A stretch of 64,000 nt of DNA from Allium sativum. Its lineage: Eukaryota; Streptophyta; Magnoliopsida; Asparagales; Amaryllidaceae. A program made the position numbers and the translations under genes. Position 1 is the first letter of the stretch. Every line of letters begins with the position of its first letter. The notes under the pieces were generated by a model, which searched no databases, had not been told where the DNA came from, and was given only the letters and a program-made list of their open reading frames with translations. The stretch spans positions 70,874,501 to 70,938,500 of the forward strand of contig CM060910.1 in the NCBI GenBank assembly GCA_030737875.1, read 5' to 3'. Positions 37,625-46,907 of the stretch are shown here, piece after piece.

Positions 37625-38435
37625 TATTTAATGCATGCATAAAGTATGGTAGTGTTTGTGTTTAAAATCTTAAATGGTTTGGATACTACGCAAAATATTA
37701 AAAAAGAAAAAAAAAGTTAGACAAAATATACTTGATTATTTTTAAAAAAATAAAATTGAACTCAACAGCATGCGCAAAATAGCGCATAGAGCTACTTGCT
37801 ATTGACTACAATGGATTTTATTTAGTTTTGAAAAACTGTAAAATTATATACTTCTATTTTGTTAGTACATATAGATTTCACTTGTTCAAGTACTAATAAA
37901 TTTCTATTTTTTATATGTACATACATTGTACTTACCAAAGTGCTATTAATTAGAATTTGATTAGATATTAAACTATACCCATAAATCACAAATTTAAAAA
38001 TATTATAATGTAATTTATTTGTATCATTTAATGCAATCATGGTTGAGAGCTTCTGTTCAAGGTATATCTTAAGTGTTTGTAATAGACAAAAAATACATGT
38101 CAATTCTCCTCTTCCAATCAACAAGCAAAAAAAAAAACATTTTTCTTAACTGTAACTTCTCAAACCAAATAACTTGTATATGCTAATATGGTTTATAATT
38201 CAGTTATCTCAAACACAATTATTGATATTGAGGCTAAAAAATAAAAGAAACTTTGTTTTAGAGAAATTAAGGTATAAACTTTTATAGTTCAAGATAACTT
38301 CTGCATAGCTTAGGAAAGTAACCATTCCATAACATTATTATTTACATACACTATATTAAATCTAGGATCTTATAGAAGAAACAAAGAAAACCATATGTGC
38401 TAGTTAATAAAGAAAATCAAAAATGAAATAATAAC
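37625..38435. other. AT-rich spacer
   Basis: No gene was recognised. A short AAAATAGCGCATAG stretch near 37775 resembles the GCGCTATA-rich segments. The ORF at 37822-38124 has no recognisable domain. No further GH1 exons were found here. Confidence 0.6.
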
Positions 38436-38690
38436 CTGGGTACTTCTGGGTAAACGTATCCCAGATGCTCAAACCCTTTCCATTAACATTTACAGCTACT
38501 TCAATCTAGAAGGGGAACATAAAATTCAACAGCTACCTAAATAAAAGTTAGAAGTATACTTTAAATGTTGCAGTTTATGAAACCTGATAAGATGAAGTGG
38601 ATGTTCCAAACAGAAAACCAGATGGGAAACTACTGCGGTTAAACAACTTGACCACTTGCGAATCCGTAGATTGATTTTCTGATATACGAA
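38436..38690 (-). pseudogene. GH1 beta-glucosidase gene fragment (two exons)
   Basis: The minus strand encodes two adjacent exons of a plant family-1 glycoside hydrolase, enzymes that release glucose from defence or hormone glucosides. Exon 38690-38584 (107 bp) follows an acceptor TTTTTGTTTGCAG and reads NRSSFPSGFLFGTSTSSYQ at its end, the conserved N-terminal GH1 segment. A 78-bp GT…AG intron (38583-38506) follows. Exon 38505-38436 (70 bp) reads NGKGLSIWDTFTQKYP and ends at a GT donor. The segment EGAA, usual just after YQ, is EVAV here. The exon length fits this family's small second exon. No catalytic-residue exons, start or signal peptide were found; LTR C and AT-rich DNA lie downstream. 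The two exons are stop-free, so it may be a recent remnant or a captured gene piece. Confidence 0.87.
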
Positions 38691-39564
38691 CTGCAAACAA
38701 AAAGATGCAAAAAGAAAAATAACCTTGATGAATCATTTAAGAGAAAGGGAAAAGATTGAAGTATTTGACACGTACTATATCACATATCCCTACTTAAAGC
38801 ATTTAAAGAATCAGTGTAAGAGTATTTATGGAAAATATTATATTAATGAGCAACATTTATTGTGTCCATGTCCCATGTATGAGTATCTAAGGAGTTGGAG
38901 TACTGTATTTGTATTCATGTGTGAGTATTTGTTTTTCATTTATGGAAAATTAAAGTGTTGATGCAAAAAGGCCCTCGAAAATCATAGATTAAAAACAAAT
39001 GTATTTGTCATAATTAACTGGAAAGTAAATAAAGCCAGGTTAAGACAATGGGATAAGTTAGGAGGTATGATATCCATTTTATATAACTTATAATCTCGAC
39101 AATTAATTAGTAATCCAAATAAAATAAAAAATATCACTATCTATTTTCATTTGGTTTATACTTTAGAACATTCAGGAATAAGATTGCTTTTTACTAGTAT
39201 AACAATCCACTGTGAGCACTGTAATGATAGACATCGTGCACAAGAAATAAAAGAAAAAAAACTAAATTCATGATAATAATATTTTAAACTATGATTCTTT
39301 TTTCATAGAAAAGTCGAAATCAGGAAACGCTGCTATTCCATATTCATCAAATTAATTATTTATGATATATAACATAATGTCAAAGTTGTATTTTATCAGA
39401 GAGTTCGAAAATTAATTTTACATAAAATTATTGCACCATTTTCCTCATTCAACTGATTTTTAAAATTATATTTTATTTTCCTACAAATAAAAACTTTATT
39501 TTTTCATGTTAATTACGTAAACTCAAATTAGTTTCTTATATATTGATGCTTCCATCAAAAAAAT
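38691..39564. other. AT-rich spacer upstream of GH1 fragment
   Basis: No upstream GH1 exon was recognised. The 78-codon plus-strand ORF at 38725 has no known motif. Confidence 0.55.
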
Positions 39565-40292
39565 TGTTGTGATTTGTGATATTTACTCACATGTATGTTG
39601 AAGAACACAATGGTTGATGTGCTTTGTAGCGGACGAGAAAATATTGCAAGAGAAAGCTAGAAGAAGTTGCAACAGACAGCAAGGGATTCCAAACGTCTGG
39701 AAATTGGTTTAAGACATCTGGATGATCTCGGTGGATTCTCCCGGAAGTATTTTCAGACGTCTAGTCTTCAATTTCAGACGTCTGATTTCAATTTCAGACG
39801 TTCGGAAATTGGAGTCAAACGTCTGAGTCGTAAAATTCTGGGCTAGGCTGAGTTTTTCTCAACTTCCGATTTTGTGATTTTTGAAGTTGCAAATTGGCTA
39901 TTTGCTTAGGTCTTCTATTCTCTTATATAAGCAGCTTCTAGGTTTTGATTATTTGTACCAAAGATGGATGAGATTGAGACCGAAATAGTTGATCCAGGGT
40001 TTGCCATCATTCTTCACTGCTCTCCTTCTACAACAATAATTGTAGTCATCTAGATATTCTTTCTCTTTCTCAACAAGGTTACTGATTCAATTGTAGTTTG
40101 TTTAGTTTTGGTTTTTGATCCATTAAATGTAAACAAAATCCGTTTTGTGAATCAATAAAGAGGGTGTTTGGGTGGAATATTTTTTGTTTGTGCATGTAAT
40201 TTCATATCTGTGTTGTTTTTCTATTGAATCATCTTTAAGTAATTGAGTGAATAAGATTTGGTCACTTCCGCAAAGGCATAGGTTTCCTAGCA
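39565..40292 (+). mobile_element. 5' LTR of gag-only copia element
   Basis: It starts TGTTGTGATTTGTGATAT and ends TTTCCTAGCA before the PBS. CTTATATAAGCAGC near 39932 is a TATA box. Between 39694 and 39830 it holds repeated ACGT-core palindromes of the type CAGACGTCTG. Confidence 0.9.
39690..39832. promoter_or_regulatory. Cluster of AGACGTCT palindromes upstream of the LTR TATA box
   Basis: AAACGTCTGG, AGACATCTGG, CAGACGTCTA, CAGACGTCTG, CAGACGTTCG and AAACGTCTGA recur at ~20-50 bp spacing in the ~240 bp before the TATA box. ACGT cores are typical plant bZIP sites; the regulatory role is inferred. The 3' LTR has the same cluster at about 42075-42213. Confidence 0.5.
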
Positions 40293-40294
40293 TT

Positions 40295-40306
40295 TGGTAT
40301 TAGAGC
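40295..40306 (+). other. Primer-binding site, tRNA-iMet type
   Basis: TGGTATTAGAGC, one base from the canonical TGGTATCAGAGC, two bases after the 5' LTR. Confidence 0.92.
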
Positions 40307-40358
40307 TAGACCATCGTAAAGCTGAGAATGACTTTAGATTGGAAATTTGGTTTTTGTT

Positions 40359-41786
40359 ATGTCAGATTTGATGACGTTTCTGAAGATGACTATTTTTGAT
40401 GGTAGAAATTAGGGGATTTGAAAGCCTAAAATGAAGGATGTTTTATACCTCAATGATCTTCATGACCCGATTGATGGAGATGGGAAGAAGCCTTCAGATG
40501 TGGATGAGGGGAAATGGAAGAAGATGGATAAGAAGGTGATTTCCTTGATTCGGTAGTAGCTTGATGATTCAGTATTCCATTAAGTGGCTAGTTGTAGATT
40601 CGCGGAGGATTTGTGTGACAAGTTGGTATCTTTATATGAGTCGAGGAGTGCTACCAGTAAGGCTTTTCTAGTTCGAAAGTTGGTGAATCTTCGTTTAGGT
40701 GAGGAGAAGTCTGTTGCAGAGCATTTGAATGAATTTCAAGATGTGATCAATCAATTAGGAATTTTGAAGGTCAATTTTGATGATTAGTTGCATGCTCTTT
40801 TATTGGTGAGTTCCCTTCGAGAAAGTTGGGAGACTTTGATTATTTCTTTGAGTAATTCCAATTCTAATGGAAGTATCTCTTTGGAAACAGTACGAAGCAG
40901 CCTTTTGAATGTGGAACTAAGGAGAAAAGGGTCAGGTTTAAAACCAGTTCAAGGTGAGGCTATGGTAGCAAGGGACTCGAGGAAAGATATAAGATAAAAG
41001 AAGATGAGAGCTAACGGTAAAGGTGCTAGTACTTGCCATCATTGTGATAAGGAAGGTCACATACACAGATATTGTTATGCTTATCATAGGGATAAGAAGA
41101 AGGCTATGGATGGTGATAGTAGTAATGATGCACATGCAAGTTTTTCTGAAGGTTCCATTAGTGATGCTTCTTGTGATGTCCTGTTTGGTGAAGCTAATCC
41201 GTGGAAGATGAATTCTGGAGCTAGTTTTCACATTTGTAAGGATGTGAAATGCTTTACTTCATATGAAAATAATGTTGGAATTATTAGAGTGGCCAATGGA
41301 GTAAACCTACCTGTTTGTTGTATTGGATCTATCCGGTTTTGTATGCATGATGGTGTAGTGAGGGAAGTCTCTAGAGTTAGATATGTTCCTACTTGCTCGC
41401 GTAACCTCATTTCTCTCTGTCAGTTGGATCGCCATGATTGCTCTTTTAATACTCGAGGTGTAGTTTTGAGAGTGAAGAAGGGTGGTCATGTTATGATGAG
41501 AGGTGTCTTGGAGGAAGGAAACTTTTATAGAATGATCGGATCTGTGGTCGATTGTGGAAGGCAAGTAACAGTTGAAGAACCTAGTCCACCGCAAGGTGGA
41601 GAGGTTAATGTGGTTGATGTTGAGGATTCCAGGATAGAGGATCATATTTTAGACTTGAGTCTTCACGTTGATAGTGATCGAGGGATCAGTGGAGATCAAG
41701 TAAAGAGCTTTACTCAAGTAGTAGACAAGTGTCAATTTGGAATATACAAAAGTTCGAGATCCATGTGGTATTACAAATGTTTTTAG
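40359..41786 (+). pseudogene. copia gag-protease with in-frame stops
   Basis: A single frame of 1.43 kb from ATG 40359 holds seven stops before the last open stretch: 40410, 40419, 40554, 40557, 40581, 40785 and 40995. No frameshift is needed. In order: an N-terminal gag start (MTIFDGRN…MKDVLYLND), the central gag (LYESRSATSKAFLVRKLVNL, SVAEHLNEFQDVINQLG, LLVSSLRESWETL), a CCHC knuckle CHHCDKEGHIHRYC at about 41034-41075, and a copia aspartic-protease segment with NSGASFHICKD at 41211. The catalytic Asp of DSGAS is Asn (AAT). GAG-pre-integrase-like sequence follows (LISLCQLDRHDCSF). Several stops sit where Gln or Trp is expected, consistent with C-to-T or G-to-A decay of methylated DNA. Confidence 0.92.
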
Positions 41787-41948
41787 ACCGTTAGTTTCAC
41801 GTGGTGCATCTTAGGGGTAAGATGCATCTTTTGCTGATGGTGGGTTGTGTTTGTAACGATTTTAATTGAGAATAGGTGGTTGTTGAAAGAGCTTGGTGAC
41901 TTGATTGTTCGAAGTTTTCTTGAGATGTGATTTCATATCAAGGTAGAG

Positions 41949-42682
41949 TGTTGTAGTTTGTGATATCCAATCACATGTATGTTGAAGAAGATGATGGCTT
42001 GGTGTGCTTTGTAGCGGAGGAGAAATTATCGCAAGAGAAAGTTGGAAGGAGTTGCAACAGGAAGCAAGGGTTTCCAGACATCTGGAAATTGGTTCCAAAC
42101 GTCTGGATGATCTCAGTGGATTCTCCCAGAAGTATTTTTAGATGTGCGGTCTTCAATTTCATACGTCTGATTATAGTTTCAAACGTCTGGAAATTGGAGC
42201 CATACGTCTGAGTCGGAAAATTCTGGGCCTGACCGAGTTTTTTTCTCAACTTCTGATTTTGTGATTTTTGAACCGATAAACTGGGTATTTGCCTAGGTCT
42301 TATATTCTCCTATATAAGCATCTTCTAGGTTTGGATTATTTGTACCGGAATTGGATGGGATTGAGACCGAAATAGTTAATCCAAGGGTTTTTCGTCGTTC
42401 TTCATTGTTCTTCTTCTTCAACAATAGTTGTAGTTTTCAAGATATTCTTTCGCTTTCTTAATAAGGTTATCGATTCAATTGTAGTTTGTTTGCTTTTTGG
42501 TTTTTGATCTATTAAGTGTAAACAAAATTCGTTTTATGAATCAATAAAGAGGGTGGTTGGGTGGAATATTTTGTGTTTATGCATGTAATTTCATATTTGT
42601 GTTGTTTTTCCCTTGAATCATCTTTAAGTAATTGAGTGAATAAGATCGTGGTCGCTTCTGCAAAGGCGTAGTTTTCCTAACA
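41949..42682 (+). mobile_element. 3' LTR of gag-only copia element
   Basis: It starts TGTTGTAGTTTGTGATAT after TATCAAGGTAGAG and ends TTTCCTAACA. CCTATATAAGCATC lies near 42309. It is collinear with the 5' LTR with many substitutions, so the insertion is not recent. Confidence 0.9.
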
Positions 42683-43794
42683 AAAGTCAGGAGTATGCCA
42701 AAGATGCAATTACATTGTAAGTTACTTTAACTTTGTAATCAATCTTGTTTGTAATAGAGGCCTTTTCATATACTTTGTTATATTGTAATATAAATAATTA
42801 AGCAATTAATCTAAAGTATATTACTAAAACTATTCTTAAATAAAATGTTGTGTGATTGTATTGGCAGATAGTTGTAATCGTGAATAACCAACAATGATAT
42901 ATGAAATGATATTTCATTTTAAATATTCATGGCCAAGATATTTCGAGAAATGATATTGAACATGCAGTGAGACTACAGTACGTAATGCTTTCTTCAAATG
43001 TTGGATAGAATATTACTCATGACTGTTTGGGACATCAAAAGTAATATAATAGAATGCCTTGATCAAAAATTTCTCGTTGGTTAATAACAACTGGTTCAAT
43101 AAAGAATCTCGTTGTGCCAATGTAACATACTTCTCTTGATTTGAAAAAACTGTAAACCTTTGATGTGAATGCTCCACTTTAGTTATAGCCAAATCATTAA
43201 ACGGTGATTATCAAGTGACTATATAAGGTCATAGTCGCCGCATGGAAATTAAATTATTATTCAATAGAGAGTTTGTCACATTGTTGTATAAAGATAGTAT
43301 CATGGTCAACAATAGTCAACTAAAAGTCCAATTCTTTAGCCATAATAGAGCGGTTAATAGTAAATATTACTGCTAAATTGAATACTTCATAATTGGATTT
43401 GTCATTTGAATTAGGATATTATTAGAGCTTTGACCGATATAAAATTCCGTATATCATAAAGTAATATAGTTGACAAAAAGAACACGTGTATATTATTATC
43501 ACTTTGCTCAAGGAGATCTAAAATATGATTTTAATAAAAGATTTGTAAGTGATTAATCAAACTTTATCGAATCTTTATGTGGTTATTTTACCCTCAGAGC
43601 TTCTTGTTTCTGCCGTAACTTTTGATTGAAGCTAGATTAGATGCTCTAATTTATTTCACCACTTTGTAAAGGTGGTTTCCTATTTCATAGAGTAGTCATA
43701 TGAAAAAAATCAGATAATCAGTTTGAGAGACATGATAGTCTAACTTTTTTAAGGCTGCTGATTAGAATCACAGTAATGATAATGGACTGAAATT
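42683..43794. other. AT-rich spacer
   Basis: No gene or element was recognised. It should continue the pre-insertion sequence broken at 39564. Confidence 0.55.
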
Positions 43795-44460
43795 AGCAAG
43801 CCTATTAGTCTAATTACCTTCGGCTATAAATCGACCCGAAAGGAGTCATTTCAACATTCCTTATCATTCATCTATCTGCCCTAAACCTATTTGTAATCTA
43901 ATTTATCACCAAGTTCACAAACCTATCACTCAATTCTTTACTAAATCGTCTTCGACTTCTAACTAGAGAGTAGACCTACTTCATTTGATAGGATCCCTTC
44001 ATTTTTGTTGAATATCCATTTGATATCTTAAAGTCCGGAGTAGATCTCTAATAGATTTTATCAAATTGTGAGATTAGGATGTCGTTATGAAGTATATTTC
44101 ATCATTTATATATTATTTAACCATATAACTTGATTAGCCTTAGTAATTTAAGATCTAGAAACTCTAGGATAATGTAACAACATAATATGATGATTACTAT
44201 GTTAGATCCAATGTAATTAAAGTGCAATTAACTATGTTTAATGATAGATTTATGATTAGATCTGTTGATTCTTGTTATATGAAAATGAATGAGTATGCAT
44301 GATTATAACCAATTGAATTTGTTGTTTGAATTGTAGAGTTGTTCGAACCACTTCTAGGATTGATTTGTGTATTAGTGTCGTGCATGTTTTAGGATTCCGA
44401 TGGATGATCCGAGCATTTCAGGAGCAGGTTCGAAACCTATGCATGTTTTCAAAATCGTAA
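43795..44460 (+). promoter_or_regulatory. LTR-like promoter segment
   Basis: GGCTATAAATCGACCC at 43823 provides a TATA box, followed by a leader-like T/C-rich stretch (CATTCATCTATCTGCCC). The arrangement recalls the promoter half of the chromovirus LTRs at 47280 and 53475. No LTR end, PBS or coding sequence fixes its identity. Confidence 0.35.
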
Positions 44461-45180
44461 GTGGGCTCAAAGTCAAGGATTCTCTTTAAGGCCATGAATT
44501 ATGCTCAAAAGCAAGGGTTTACTTTGAAATCGCGAAGTGAAGTCAAAACCTAGGAATTTTTTTTAGGTTGGGAAGTCAGTCCAGAAGTCCGTATAAGATC
44601 TTATCAAAGTGTTTCAATTCAAAGCAAATGGATATATGTAACTATTTTGAAAGAGGTCTATTTAGTTTGAAGCCATATGATTTGAAGCGAGAAGGTGTGA
44701 TTGGAATCGATTATGTGACTCAAAGCAAGGCAACACTTGGAAGTAGAGAGGATTGATTTGAAACAAGGTTATCCAAAATTAGGTGACTCGAAGAATAGTG
44801 AGCTGAAATGACTACAGCTTATTACATTGCTACGAAGCGATGCACTTTGATTTGATGCGAGGCGAAGTAGCTATAGACAAATGCTAAGTAAAGTAGCTTC
44901 AGATAGATTCAAAGCATAGGGTTTCAAATTGATGAGAAGCGAAGGTACTTCGTATTGATGCAAATAAAAGTGACAAAGATTGAATTCGAAGCACAAGAAA
45001 TCTCTATGTGGGGCAAACCTTTGTGTGAATAAAATCTTGGAGAGAGGAAAATGTTGGAGTAATGCACTTCGAAACTTGATGCAAAGTGCTTCAAAACTCA
45101 AAGCAGTGCGTTCAGAGTGAAGCAATCTTTGTTGAAGCAAAGTAGTTGATTCGTCAAGAAGCAAGTGAAGATTATGAGGT
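44461..45180. repeat. Degenerate GAAGC/CAAAGC-rich low-complexity tract
   Basis: Short words such as TTGAAGC, CAAAGCA, CGAAGC and their complement CTTCG recur irregularly over ~700 bp with no fixed period. The ORFs here (44568, 44871 minus) have no domain and follow the repeat words. Confidence 0.5.
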
Positions 45181-45880
45181 CCATGAGGTAGTACGATGAT
45201 GTCTGCAGAGTCATGCTAGTGGTCAACGCTTGTATGATGCGGAAGTTATGGCATAATTAAGTTGTGACTTTAGACGGGAAAACTTGAAAATTGGTTTGAA
45301 TCGAAGGATTATGTCATAAGCAACTCGAGATGGAACGAGCTTGTAGAATAACAGATTGGTTTGAGTTAGACCTAAATAAAAATGTAGCAGCGAAGGCTCT
45401 TGTAATTGGGAGTGCTAAGGGACTGGAGTGTTCTGGATGTGGACTCAAAGCCAAGATATCTTGAGGATGGCCGCTAGGATCAATAGCATCAATCATGTAC
45501 CATTGGATGCTCCATAGTAGTGCCTATTTGTTGGACACATGGGTCCCAAAGGAAAATGTATTAAACACGACACTCCAACTAGAATCAGGGTATTCCATAG
45601 GCTCCTGGTATAGGAGAGTGTTAATTGACTTTTTTGACTGGTTCCCTAAAAGAATCAAAGAACACCCGACTTGGTCTATCGCGTGGACCAATAGCCCGGA
45701 AACGTGGTCGAAACGTCCAGAGCCAAAGACTAGGCAAAAGCAATGATATTTGATCCGACTCGACCAAATCACATGACATGGGACCCATGTCCCGGGAACA
45801 GCCGATGGCCTCATCGTCAACTCACAAAAGCAGCATCGAGTCTCCCATATAGGACACGAACTCGCATTTCTCACCGGTTA
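45181..45880. other. Unassigned region with long palindrome
   Basis: Overlapping short ORFs on both strands (45495-45746 plus, 45524-45874 minus) show no recognised domain. GACATGGG-A-CCCATGTC, a perfect 17-base inverted repeat, is at 45775-45791. Confidence 0.5.
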
Positions 45881-46115
45881 TGAATTTGTATCCCTCGCGG
45901 GATACGACTTTGTATCTCTATGAGGGATGCGATGTCACAACCCCCGCTTCATAGAAGGAATCACGCATCCCTACATGGGATGCGAATTCATATCCATCCG
46001 GGGGAAATGAATTCGTTTCCCACTAGGAGGCGATTTCACATCCCTCCGGGATTCGAGTTTTCGCATCCCTCTGGCATGCGAGTTTCGCATCCCTAAAGGG
46101 ATATGAAATTTCACG
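45881..46115. repeat. Tandem hairpin array, ~25-bp units
   Basis: About eight degenerate units of the form ATCCCT-N(3-6)-GGGAT(G)CGA-TTT(C/G). Each contains an ATCCC / GGGAT inverted repeat, for example ATCCCTCGCGGGAT and ATCCCTACATGGGAT. Later units are partly eroded. Confidence 0.85.
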
Positions 46116-46907
46116 AAGCGTGCTCATGGGATACTAAATTCTACTGGTCTCACCTACTCCACTACCAACCACTTCCTATGAATACCCCCATTTCCAACGT
46201 GAAAGAGGTTGGTTCAAGCTCTCCTCCAAGCTCTAATGGCTGTCTAAGAAGTAGATAATCTTCCCAAAGCCTCCTAAACATCTCCCTTCATCCAACGAAG
46301 AAGATGACACATATTCTTGGACACATGAATGTACTCTTGAACATTTGACCAGACTTTTGGACATTAGACCATCTCTTGGTTGTTTTTAACATCCAGGGAA
46401 AATATAAGACAACCATATTTGGATCCATAAGACACCATGGCCATGGTCGCTATATTAAAGCATCAATTGTTCCACTTCATCACAAAAAGCATTGAAACTC
46501 ATGTGTACTCGGATATATTCCGACCCAATATTATAACTTGTGCCAAGAATATAGTAAAAGAGCAAAATCATTCAAAGTGGACATAGGCCCTGATGGGCCG
46601 CAACACTATAACTCTGTATGATAGTTTATTTGCGCTTTTCCCCAACAGGTTACATCGCTACTTACTCATTTTCCACTACTTGACGTTTATTTTCGCTCAC
46701 GTGAAAATCATGGGCATTGACGACCATTTTCTGCGTCAATAGCGAGGATGGTCATATGTGTCATTAATGTATTCAAGGCTTTAGAAAGTGATACCTATGT
46801 TTTGTTTGAAATATTCTATGGATATTACACTTGCTATTAATGCTCTTTCTCTTTCTTTGGGTCGGTTATCACTTGTAGGATGCTGAAGTAAGGATTAGGA
46901 AAATAAA
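46116..46907. other. Unassigned sequence before chromovirus LTR
   Basis: No gene was recognised. CCATGGCCATGG-type palindromic words occur near 46435. Confidence 0.5.

Larger units (their letters stand above)
39565..42682 (+). mobile_element. Non-autonomous Ty1-copia element carrying gag-protease only (3.12 kb)
   Basis: LTRs at 39565-40292 (728 bp) and 41949-42682 (734 bp), an iMet-type PBS TGGTATTAGAGC at 40295, and a purine-rich AAGGTAGAG before the 3' LTR. Flanks AAAAT (39560-39564) and AAAGT (42683-42687) match at 4 of 5 bases. The internal region encodes gag, a CCHC zinc knuckle and a protease-like domain, then goes straight to the 3' LTR without integrase, RT or RNase H. It resembles the TR-GAG class, or a deletion derivative of a full copia. 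Confidence 0.92.

Noticed and set aside
38725..38961. 78-codon plus-strand gene
   Set aside because: No motif, AT-rich composition, and it lies antisense upstream of the GH1 fragment.
45495..45874. Overlapping 83- and 116-codon ORFs on opposite strands as a gene
   Set aside because: No domain, no splice or promoter context, and the two strands are equally open.
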